In this document: positions 22,127 to 28,663 of the stretch, in pieces
Numbering within the stretch: the first letter of the stretch is position 1
How the letters are laid out: each line of letters starts with the position of its first letter
Origin: an uncultured Lachnospiraceae bacterium
Lineage (GTDB): Bacteria > Bacillota_A > Clostridia > Lachnospirales > Lachnospiraceae
Assembly (NCBI GenBank): GCA_947564305.1
Contig: CANOBT010000072.1
Coordinates: forward strand, 1 to 28,663
Reading direction: 5' to 3'
DNA: 28,663 nt
Made by a program: the position numbers and the translations under genes
The notes under the pieces: generated by a model
What the model saw: the letters and a program-made list of their open reading frames with translations, nothing else
Databases searched by the model: none
What the model was told of the DNA's origin: nothing

Positions 22127-24091
22127 ATGATTCGAAACACATATGGTAATTTGCTGAAACCGGCAAAAATTGGCAGCATGCAGTTGAAAAACCGCATTTG
22201 TATGGCACCTATGGATTACAAATACTTCGCAGGAAATGAAGAAGATTCCAGCATGAGTTACCGTCAGGTGAAGGTATTTGAGACGAGGGCAAAAGGCGGC
22301 TGTGGTTTGATTTTTACCTGTGCGACACAGGCAGAGAGGGAGATTATGCCATATCCGAGAGAAATGCAGTTCCCGATTATTGACCGTGATGAAAGAATTA
22401 AGGAATTTGCAGAGGCAGCGGATGCAGTCCATATCTATGGGGCGAAAATTGCATGTGAGCTTACGATGGGCAGCGGACGTTATGCAGATAATGTGGATGA
22501 AGAAAAATACCCGCCTCTGGCACCCTCCGAATGCCAGACACAGTATCATCCGGAAGTCCGTGCGAGGGAAATGACCGTGCCGGAAATCAAGCATATGATA
22601 CGCACCTATGCCCAGGCAGCGGGACGCCTGAAGAAAGCAGGATTTGACGCGCTCCTTGTGATGGGAGGAGGCGGATATCTGATTAACCAATTTCTTTCAC
22701 CGGCATGGAACCAGAGGACGGATGCCTATGGCGGCAGCGTAGAAAAGAGAATGACATTTTTGATCGAGACGATTCAGGAAGTAAAAAAGGAAGTAGGAAA
22801 TGATTATCCGATTATTGTCAGCTTGAATATGAACGATCTTCTGCCCGAGGGAGTGTCAGATTATAGAGGAATGGTTGTAGAAGAAACAATTGCGACAGCG
22901 CAGAAACTGGAGGAATTAAAACTTGTAGATGCATTCCACCTCAGAATTGGTAATTACTATAACCAGGAGTATATTGTACCAAGTGCGTATGTTACCAATG
23001 AATTGTATATGAAAAACTTCCGGCAATTTAAAAATAGTGTAACAAAACCGGTTATCTTTGAAAATAAGCTGTTCGACCCAAAGGAAATGCAACAGCTTAT
23101 GGAAGAAGGAACATTGGATTTTGTCAGTATGGGAAGACAATGGATCACAGAGCCGCAGTGGGTAAACAAAGTCATGTATGAGAAAACGGTAAAACCCTGT
23201 CTTCGCTGTAATCATTGCCTGCATACACTATGGTTAGGAAAAGCCGCAGCATGTGCGGTAAATCCTGAACATGGTCATGAATTTGAAGGTAATGTTCCGT
23301 TAGCGTTAAAAAAGAAGAAAGTACTTATCATAGGAGCAGGACCGGGCGGAATCCAGGCGGCGCTTACTGCTTCCAAGCGGGGACATGAGGTCGTGCTGCT
23401 GGAAAAGGAAGACAAAGTGGGAGGTAAATTAGAAATCGTTGCAGCGCCGAGTTATAAGAAACAGTACTTGGATTATCTGGCATACCTGCAGAATGAATTG
23501 GAAGAATCGAATGTGAAAGTGCATTGTAATGTGGCGGCAGATTTGGAAATTATAGATTGCTATCACCCGGACACCGTTATTATCGCAGCAGGAGCGGAGC
23601 CAATCATTCCACCAATCAAGGGGATTCCCTTATCTGTTACGGCTGACGAAGTGTTAAGCAGGCAAAGAAACGTAACAGGTACAGTGGCCATTATCGGAGG
23701 CGGTCTTGTGGGATGTGAAACGGCACACGTTTTAGCTGAACAGGGATGTAATGTGCATATTATTGAAATGCAAGATGATGTGCTGAAGGACACTTCCTAT
23801 GTAACCAGACATTCTCAATTAGATGTTCTGGAAAAAACAGGAGCAAAAGTACATGTGAATACGAAGTTGACGGAAATTGCTGAAGATGGAGTTGTAGTAG
23901 AACATAATGGACAGGAAGAAAAGATCTGCGCTGATTATGTTATCTTGGCAGTTGGTTACCGGAACCGTTCCGGTTTGTATGAGGAACTTCAGGATTTGGT
24001 AGAAGAAGTATATCAGATTGGAGATTTCCGGCAGACAAGAAAAATTTCCAGTGCTGTGCAGGAAGGATATTGGATTGCGCGCAATTTGTAA
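22127..24091 (+). CDS. Old Yellow Enzyme / 2-enoate reductase-like flavoenzyme
   Basis: A 654-residue NAD(P)H-linked flavin and iron-sulfur oxidoreductase with the 2,4-dienoyl-CoA reductase/BaiCD layout. Residues 1-345 form an FMN TIM barrel. C358, C361, C364 and C376 (C-x2-C-x2-C-x11-C) should hold a 4Fe-4S cluster. An FAD fold starts near 399 (VLIIGAGPGGIQAA) and an NAD(P)H fold near 520 (VAIIGGGLVGCETA). The barrel motif usually written H-x-x-N/H-G-Y-L reads MGGGGYL here: M179 and G182 replace the two oxyanion ligands while Y184 remains, and TMGSGR (113-118) lacks the His of the usual H-x-GR. The substrate may therefore be unusual. GGGAGG precedes the ATG. It begins a five-gene plus-strand run with two glycosidases and a symporter. 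Confidence 0.9.
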   Translation: MIRNTYGNLLKPAKIGSMQLKNRICMAPMDYKYFAGNEEDSSMSYRQVKVFETRAKGGCGLIFTCATQAEREIMPYPREMQFPIIDRDERIKEFAEAADAVHIYGAKIACELTMGSGRYADNVDEEKYPPLAPSECQTQYHPEVRAREMTVPEIKHMIRTYAQAAGRLKKAGFDALLVMGGGGYLINQFLSPAWNQRTDAYGGSVEKRMTFLIETIQEVKKEVGNDYPIIVSLNMNDLLPEGVSDYRGMVVEETIATAQKLEELKLVDAFHLRIGNYYNQEYIVPSAYVTNELYMKNFRQFKNSVTKPVIFENKLFDPKEMQQLMEEGTLDFVSMGRQWITEPQWVNKVMYEKTVKPCLRCNHCLHTLWLGKAAACAVNPEHGHEFEGNVPLALKKKKVLIIGAGPGGIQAALTASKRGHEVVLLEKEDKVGGKLEIVAAPSYKKQYLDYLAYLQNELEESNVKVHCNVAADLEIIDCYHPDTVIIAAGAEPIIPPIKGIPLSVTADEVLSRQRNVTGTVAIIGGGLVGCETAHVLAEQGCNVHIIEMQDDVLKDTSYVTRHSQLDVLEKTGAKVHVNTKLTEIAEDGVVVEHNGQEEKICADYVILAVGYRNRSGLYEELQDLVEEVYQIGDFRQTRKISSAVQEGYWIARNL

Positions 24092-24176
24092 AAAGTGAAA
24101 GTATTGTAGTTTTTTATACAGAAAATCAGCATTGGATTATATAAAATAAAGAAAAAAAGAGAAAGGAAAAAAGAGT

Positions 24177-25346
24177 ATGAAGGTAAATGGTGTGAATTTA
24201 GGTAATTGGCTGGTACTGGAAAAATGGATGAATCCTGCATTGTTTGAGGGCACGACAGCAGAGGATGAGTATTACCTGCCAAGGCAGCTTTCCAAAGAAG
24301 TGTATGAGGCAAGAATTAAGGTACATCGTTCTGAGTACATAACAGAGCGTGATTTTTCCAGAATTAAAGCAATGGGGTTGGATACAGTGCGGATTCCGGT
24401 TCCCTATTTTATATTTGGAGACAGGGAGCCGTTCCTGGGCTGTATTGAGGATTTGGATAAGGCATTCAATTGGGCGGAGCGTTATGGACTGCAGATTCTG
24501 ATCGACCTGCATAATGCGCCGTATGGGCAGAATGGATTTGACAGCAGCGGACTTTCAGGTGTCTGTAAATGGTCACAGATGCCGGAGGAAGTAGAATTTG
24601 AGTTAAACGTTCTTGAAAAACTGGCAGAACGGTATGGAAACAGAAAAGGCTTATGGGGAATTGAGCTTCTGAATGAACCTGTGCTTCAGGAAATGTGGGA
24701 CTTTTTGGATGTATCTCATCGCTATCCGGCAGTGGATCCTGAACTTGCGAAAGGTACAAAACCAAATACACTTGAATTTTTAAGACAGTTTTATCTGGAT
24801 GCATATGACCGTATCAGAAAGCATATGCCAGAAGAAAAATATGTAGTGATCCATGATGCTTTTGTTCTGAAATCATGGAAAGATTTTATGCGTGAGGATA
24901 AATACAAGGGAGTTGTTCTGGATACTCATATGTATCTGATGGTAGCAGAAATGATGGGCTGTGAGCAGACAATTGACGGATATCTGAAGTTTATTCAAGA
25001 GAATTATGCAAAAGATATTGAAGAAATGCAGCAGTATTTCCCAGTAATCTGTGGAGAATGGTGTTTGTTTAATTCTCTGGCCTGTGGTTGGGACACAAAG
25101 GGCGGCCAGACGGTATTAAATGGAATGGATGGCGTTTCAGAGGATCTGGTAGGGGAAGAAAAAAAGAAAGAAATCTATAATGCTGTGGCAAAAGCACAGC
25201 TTGAAGCGTGGAGTAAAGGAAGCGGCCATTTCTACTGGAGCTATAAATTGCTTACGGATACTGTGAATGAACCTGGCTGGGTAGGCTGGGAGTGCTGGGA
25301 TTTTGGAAGATGTGTAGACTTTGACTGGTATCCATTGAAAAAATAA
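24177..25346 (+). CDS. GH5 glycoside hydrolase (exo-1,3-beta-glucanase-like)
   Basis: A 389-residue cytoplasmic glycoside hydrolase of family 5. The N-terminus GVNLGNWLVLEKWMNPALF resembles yeast-type exo-1,3-beta-glucanases. The acid/base is E167 in GIELLNEPVL, the nucleophile E294 in PVICGEWCLF, and conserved aromatic and His residues appear in DTHMYLM and HFYWSYKL. There is no signal peptide or binding module, so it must act on imported substrate. AAAGGAAA precedes the ATG. It lies 85 bases after the flavoenzyme and 25 before the symporter. Beta-glucosides of a non-sugar partner (steryl or lipid glucosides) are also possible, as related GH5 groups include such enzymes. Confidence 0.9.
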   Translation: MKVNGVNLGNWLVLEKWMNPALFEGTTAEDEYYLPRQLSKEVYEARIKVHRSEYITERDFSRIKAMGLDTVRIPVPYFIFGDREPFLGCIEDLDKAFNWAERYGLQILIDLHNAPYGQNGFDSSGLSGVCKWSQMPEEVEFELNVLEKLAERYGNRKGLWGIELLNEPVLQEMWDFLDVSHRYPAVDPELAKGTKPNTLEFLRQFYLDAYDRIRKHMPEEKYVVIHDAFVLKSWKDFMREDKYKGVVLDTHMYLMVAEMMGCEQTIDGYLKFIQENYAKDIEEMQQYFPVICGEWCLFNSLACGWDTKGGQTVLNGMDGVSEDLVGEEKKKEIYNAVAKAQLEAWSKGSGHFYWSYKLLTDTVNEPGWVGWECWDFGRCVDFDWYPLKK

Positions 25347-25371
25347 GAGGCACACAGGAGGGTGAAAGAAG

Positions 25372-26760
25372 ATGAAACAGACGGATATGAATCCAAATGC
25401 AAAACTGTCTTTTTTAGAAAGATTCGCGTTCGGTACAGGTGATTATGCGGCTAACCTTGTATATTCCGCAATCAGTGCGTTTCTACTGGTATATTATACA
25501 AATGTAGCAGGTGTCAGTGCAGCGGTAGCTGCGTCTGTAATTGCCAGTTCTAAGATTCTGGATGGCGTTACGGACCTGGCGATGGGTTATATCGTAGACC
25601 ATACACATAGTAAATGGGGCAAGGCAAGGCCGTGGATCCTGCGGCTGTGTGTTCCGCTTGCTGTTTGTACGGTACTGATGTTCAGTGTTCCGGCAGGACT
25701 GGAAGGAAAAGCGAAAATTGCTTATATGTTTTTGACCTATAATCTTGTTTCTACTATTTTTTATACTGGGATTAATGTTCCGTATGCTACATTAAATGGT
25801 CTGATGACAACCAATCAGTACGAGCGTGGGCTTCTTGGAAATTTCCGTATGCTGCTTGCGACCGCAGGAACGATGACGATTAATACAGTTGTTCTTAAGA
25901 TGACGGCAGCTTTTGGAAATGGAGACAGCTATACACAGCATGGTTGGACGATAACGATTTCTATTTTAATGGTTCTGTTTGTTATTATTAACATTTTTGT
26001 GTTTGCAATGTGTAAGGAACGTGTGACAGAACAGAAGACAGAAGAAAAGGGAGAGAAAGTTTCCTTTATCAAGGGACTGGTAGGATTATTTAAGAATAAA
26101 TACTGGGTATTGATTGTCTGCTGCCTGTTTTCTATGTACTTTATGATGTCATGCTTCTATGGCTCAGCAGTGTATTTTACAAAATATAATCTGGGAAATG
26201 AGGGGTATTACGCAACCGTATCCAATCTCGTTTCTCTTTCACAGATTATCACGATGTTTACAACACCGTTTATCATGCGGAAAGTCAGCAAAAGGAATGT
26301 GTTTTTATTGGGATTTGCAATCTCTCTGGTAGGTTTTGGGGTAACAGGAATGACAGTAAATTATTCAGTCATTTGTGTGCTTTCCGTAATAAAAGGAATT
26401 GGTTTCGGATGCATCGGCGCGACAATGCACGGCTGTTTGCAGGATGCGATCACTTATGGAGAGTGGTACAATGGCTATGGAACGGCAGGAATGGGAAATG
26501 CGGCATCATCTTTTTGTACAAAAATTGGTTCTGGTATTGGAACGGCAGCACTTGGCTGGGTTTTAAGTGCAGGCGGGTTTGATTCAACAGCAGCTACACA
26601 GAGTGCCGCTTCTTTAAATGCGATTACATGGTCATTTTCATGGATTCCGGTAATTGCGACAATCGTATCCATGGTGTGTCTGGTATTTTATGACCTGGAT
26701 AAAAAATATGACCAGGCAGTTGCCGACCTTGCAGCAGGAAAACATAGGGGCGATCAGTAA
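25372..26760 (+). CDS. GPH-family sugar:cation symporter
   Basis: A 462-residue integral membrane protein with about 12 hydrophobic helices, of the glycoside-pentoside-hexuronide:cation symporter family (MelB/LacS/XynB-like). The N-terminus FLERFAFGTGDYAANLVYS and the loop MGYIVDHTHSKWGKARPWIL are family signatures; NVPYATLNGLMTTNQYERG is the equivalent central motif. No EIIA-like C-terminal domain is present. AGGAGGG lies shortly before the ATG. Placed between the GH5 and GH30 genes, it is the likely importer of their substrate, probably a beta-glucoside or short beta-gluco-oligosaccharide. Confidence 0.93.
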   Translation: MKQTDMNPNAKLSFLERFAFGTGDYAANLVYSAISAFLLVYYTNVAGVSAAVAASVIASSKILDGVTDLAMGYIVDHTHSKWGKARPWILRLCVPLAVCTVLMFSVPAGLEGKAKIAYMFLTYNLVSTIFYTGINVPYATLNGLMTTNQYERGLLGNFRMLLATAGTMTINTVVLKMTAAFGNGDSYTQHGWTITISILMVLFVIINIFVFAMCKERVTEQKTEEKGEKVSFIKGLVGLFKNKYWVLIVCCLFSMYFMMSCFYGSAVYFTKYNLGNEGYYATVSNLVSLSQIITMFTTPFIMRKVSKRNVFLLGFAISLVGFGVTGMTVNYSVICVLSVIKGIGFGCIGATMHGCLQDAITYGEWYNGYGTAGMGNAASSFCTKIGSGIGTAALGWVLSAGGFDSTAATQSAASLNAITWSFSWIPVIATIVSMVCLVFYDLDKKYDQAVADLAAGKHRGDQ

Positions 26761-26787
26761 AAAAGTTATAGATCTAAAATAGAAAAG

Positions 26788-26849
26788 TTGACTTCATGTA
26801 TTAGAAAAAGGATAACCTATGCTATCGTTTAGGGATATCCTTTTTCTAA
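26788..26849 (+). promoter_or_regulatory. Promoter overlapping a strong hairpin ahead of GH30
   Basis: TTGACT (26788-26793) and GATAAC (26811-26816) are 17 bases apart. A perfect 14-base inverted repeat spans them downstream: 26801-26814 pairs with 26836-26849, with a further 4-base inner stem (CCTA/TAGG). The repeat ends 5 bases before the ribosome site GGAGGA. It may be an operator, an mRNA leader structure, or a terminator (the T-run is within the stem). Confidence 0.5.
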
Positions 26850-26868
26850 AGTCAGGAGGAATTGAGAA

Positions 26869-28212
26869 ATGGAATTAGAACTGTTTACAACGTTTGGTGA
26901 GGGGAGTTGGAAAGAGAAGTTCCACCAGATCATAGCATGTAAACCAGACAGCGGCGTAGAAAATCAAGTGGTGAATGTTTATCCGGAGATTGAATATGAA
27001 ATATTAGAAGGCTTTGGAGGTGCGATTACAGATTCAGCGGCATATGTGTACTCTCTCATGAGTACAGAGCAAAAAAAGCAGTTAATGACAACCTATTTTT
27101 CGCCGGAGAGAATGAAGTATGAGATGGTAAGAATCCACATGGATAGTTGTGATTTTTCAAAAGAAATGTATGAAGCGATGTCTGATGAAAAAGACAGATC
27201 CTTGGAAACATTTTCTTTTGAAAGAACAGAAAAATATATTATTCCAATGTTGGAAGATGCACAGAGAGCAGCCGGAAAGCCTCTGAAGCTGATGCTGTCT
27301 CCTTGGTCACCGCCGGCATTTATGAAAACAAATCAGAAAAGAGTTCTTGGTGGCTCCTTGAAACCGGAGTATAGGCAAATGTGGGCAGACTATATTTGCC
27401 GATATATCATAGAGTTTCAGGAAAGAGGGTATCATGTAAAAAGGATTTCTCTCCAGAATGAACCAAAAGCTGTACAGGAATGGGACTCCTGCATTTTTAC
27501 CGCACAGGAAGAAAAAGAGTTCTTGAGAGATTTTCTGTTTCCGGCACTGCAGAAACAGAATTTGACGGACATTGAAATTTTTATCTGGGATCATAATAAA
27601 GAACGGGTCTACGAACGTGCAAAAGCAATCATAGACAACGAAACATACGAGAAGGTGACAGGGATTGCGTTTCATTGGTATAGTGGAGACCATTTTGAGG
27701 CATTAGATCTGGTAAGGAAAAAGTTTCCCGATAAAAAAATGATTATTTCCGAAAGCTGTATCGAGTTTTATAAATTCAGCAGCGATGAAATGACAAAAAG
27801 TGCCCAGTGTCTGGCTCATGAGATCATTGGAGATTTGAATCATGGAATGACAGCTTTTTATGACTGGAATTTACTTCTGGATGAAAAAGGCGGGCCAAAT
27901 CACGTGGAAAACTATTGCCTTGCCCCATTTTTGTATGATACGGTTAATAAAAAATTGATGCCACAACTACTTGGACAGTATTTAGAGCATTTTTCACATT
28001 ACCTTGTACCAGGCTCTGTGCGGCTTGGATACAGTAAATATACAGAACAGATTGATGTGACTGCATACAAACGACTGGATGGAAGTATTGTGGTAATCAT
28101 GCAGAATAAAGGAGAAGATATTGTCCCAGTATGTATGCGAATAGAAGGGCAGCAGGCAGAGATGATACTTTATCCAAAATCTATTTCGACAGGTATTATC
28201 AGAGAGGAATAA
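26869..28212 (+). CDS. GH30 glycoside hydrolase (glucosylceramidase / beta-1,6-glucanase type)
   Basis: A 447-residue family 30 enzyme without a signal peptide. EGFGGAITDSAAY near residue 47 and LMLSPWSPPAFMK are family signatures; the acid/base is E198 in ISLQNEPKAVQEWD and the nucleophile E295 in MIISESCIEF. A beta-sandwich made of N- and C-terminal strands is expected, and the C-terminus (VTAYKRLDGSIVVIMQNKGE) fits it. Family members act on glucosylceramide, beta-1,6-glucan or beta-glucosides. It lies in the same direction as the symporter, 108 bases downstream, and probably cleaves its cargo in the cytoplasm. Confidence 0.92.
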   Translation: MELELFTTFGEGSWKEKFHQIIACKPDSGVENQVVNVYPEIEYEILEGFGGAITDSAAYVYSLMSTEQKKQLMTTYFSPERMKYEMVRIHMDSCDFSKEMYEAMSDEKDRSLETFSFERTEKYIIPMLEDAQRAAGKPLKLMLSPWSPPAFMKTNQKRVLGGSLKPEYRQMWADYICRYIIEFQERGYHVKRISLQNEPKAVQEWDSCIFTAQEEKEFLRDFLFPALQKQNLTDIEIFIWDHNKERVYERAKAIIDNETYEKVTGIAFHWYSGDHFEALDLVRKKFPDKKMIISESCIEFYKFSSDEMTKSAQCLAHEIIGDLNHGMTAFYDWNLLLDEKGGPNHVENYCLAPFLYDTVNKKLMPQLLGQYLEHFSHYLVPGSVRLGYSKYTEQIDVTAYKRLDGSIVVIMQNKGEDIVPVCMRIEGQQAEMILYPKSISTGIIREE

Positions 28213-28257
28213 AACTTTATCATAATTGGCAAAGTTGGCGTGAATAATTCAGATTCA

Positions 28258-28266
28258 TGGTATACT
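28258..28266 (+). promoter_or_regulatory. Extended -10 promoter of the Crp/Fnr gene
   Basis: TGGTATACT at 28258-28266 is an extended -10 box, 30 bases ahead of the start codon at 28297. The -35 region is poor (TTGGCG at 28235-28240, 20 bases away). Confidence 0.45.
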
Positions 28267-28296
28267 TGAAAATATTAAAATAGGACGGTGTTATAA

Positions 28297-28663
28297 ATGC
28301 TGATTCCACGTTATTATTTTTTTAATGATTATGCAGAGTTATATGACTATTTTGTCTCTCGTCCACATAAGGAAAGAAAATTCCGCAAAAATGAATATCT
28401 TTGGGAGCTTGATGAGCCGATTCGGCGTGTATATTATATTAAATCCGGTATATGCCAGACCTTAGCTACCCACGAGGACGGATATCAAAAAATATTGTTC
28501 TTTCACAGTAAAGGAACCCTGTTTCCCGGATTTCATGAATCTTTTTTTAAGATTGAAAAATCCATAGTTACAAAAGCAGTCTCCGATATGGAAACTCTGG
28601 AATTTTCTCGTGAAAGTGTTTATCAGATGTTTCAGGAAAACCGCCATTTAAGTAATATTGCTT
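28297..28663 (+). CDS. Crp/Fnr-family regulator (N-terminal part)
   Basis: A partial gene that runs off the right end of the window; 122 codons are present. The frame begins MLIPRYYFFNDYAELYDYF and contains cyclic-nucleotide-binding-domain features: RKFRKNEYLWELDEPIRRVY, YYIKSGICQTLATHEDG, LFFHSKGTLFPGF and a closing helix FSRESVYQMFQENRHLSNIA. This is the ligand-binding half of a Crp/Fnr-type regulator; the helix-turn-helix would lie beyond the edge. AGGACGG lies 8 bases before the ATG. It is not clear whether it controls the glycosidase operon or genes further right. No Cys cluster of the FNR type is visible in the part present. Confidence 0.75.
   Translation, partial: MLIPRYYFFNDYAELYDYFVSRPHKERKFRKNEYLWELDEPIRRVYYIKSGICQTLATHEDGYQKILFFHSKGTLFPGFHESFFKIEKSIVTKAVSDMETLEFSRESVYQMFQENRHLSNIA

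Noticed and set aside
22079..22690. 203-codon minus-strand frame opposite the flavoenzyme start
   Set aside because: Composition is that of a shadow frame and it competes with a gene having clear motifs and a ribosome site.
26801..26849. Ordinary intrinsic terminator after the symporter
   Set aside because: Not accepted as the sole explanation because the T-run is within the stem, and promoter boxes overlap it; kept as regulatory with termination as an alternative.
28462..28647. 61-codon minus-strand frame at the right edge
   Set aside because: It is antisense to the partial Crp/Fnr gene, which has a ribosome site and domain features.

Overview
The window reads as chromosomal DNA of a low-to-mid G+C, Gram-positive anaerobe, most likely a gut Clostridia/Lachnospiraceae-type bacterium. 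The basis is the strong AGGAGG-type ribosome sites, an ISF-like flavoprotein, an iron alcohol dehydrogenase, GPH-type sugar transport, intracellular GH3/GH5/GH30 glycosidases, an AgrC/AgrA-like two-component pair and PrdX. The species is not determined. I see no tRNA, rRNA, CRISPR array, insertion sequence or phage module.

Layout. (A) 98-6098, plus strand: a redox block. It holds an iron-sulfur-type flavoprotein, an aldo/keto reductase, a cupin and a LysR regulator, then a terminator. A second transcription unit follows with a paralogous aldo/keto reductase, an Fe-alcohol dehydrogenase and a lipid-anchored flavodoxin. (B) 6561-12624, plus strand: a glycan block with a membrane-anchored GH3 whose two catalytic domains are in reversed order, a conventional GH3 with a long C-terminal extension, and a GtrA-like four-helix membrane protein. 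(C) 12787-15810: a DUF1963 (YwqG-like) protein facing a LytTR response regulator and GHKL sensor kinase on the minus strand. (D) 16037-22098: an accessory and decaying stretch. It has a GPP34-like protein; an AAA-ATPase/PD-(D/E)XK pseudogene with three separate lesions; an AlbA_2 (Schlafen-like) regulator that seems to have lost about 50 codons in frame; an AlkZ-related/EVE-like fusion overlapping a PrdX-type editing protein; and a HAMP-region fragment of a lost sensor kinase. (E) 22127-28663, plus strand: an Old-Yellow-Enzyme/2-enoate-reductase-like flavoenzyme, a GH5 glucanase, a GPH symporter, a GH30 glycosidase and the start of a Crp/Fnr regulator.

How the genes may work together. Block A looks like LysR-controlled carbonyl/aldehyde reduction, with AKR and ADH handling NAD(P)H-linked chemistry and the flavoproteins handling electrons. 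Block B combines two beta-glucosidase-like enzymes with a possible polyprenyl-sugar flippase, which suggests work on a surface or lipid-linked glucan as much as on food glycans. Block E reads as import of a beta-glucoside or short beta-glucan by the symporter, cytoplasmic hydrolysis by GH5 and GH30, and reduction of an unsaturated compound by the flavoenzyme.

The most noteworthy items are the reversed-order anchored GH3 with GtrA, the flavoenzyme lacking the usual oxyanion-binding residues beside two glycosidases, the AlkZ/EVE fusion coupled to PrdX, and the cluster of partly deleted genes at 16.8-22.1 kb. All functional statements are from sequence reading only; no database search was run.
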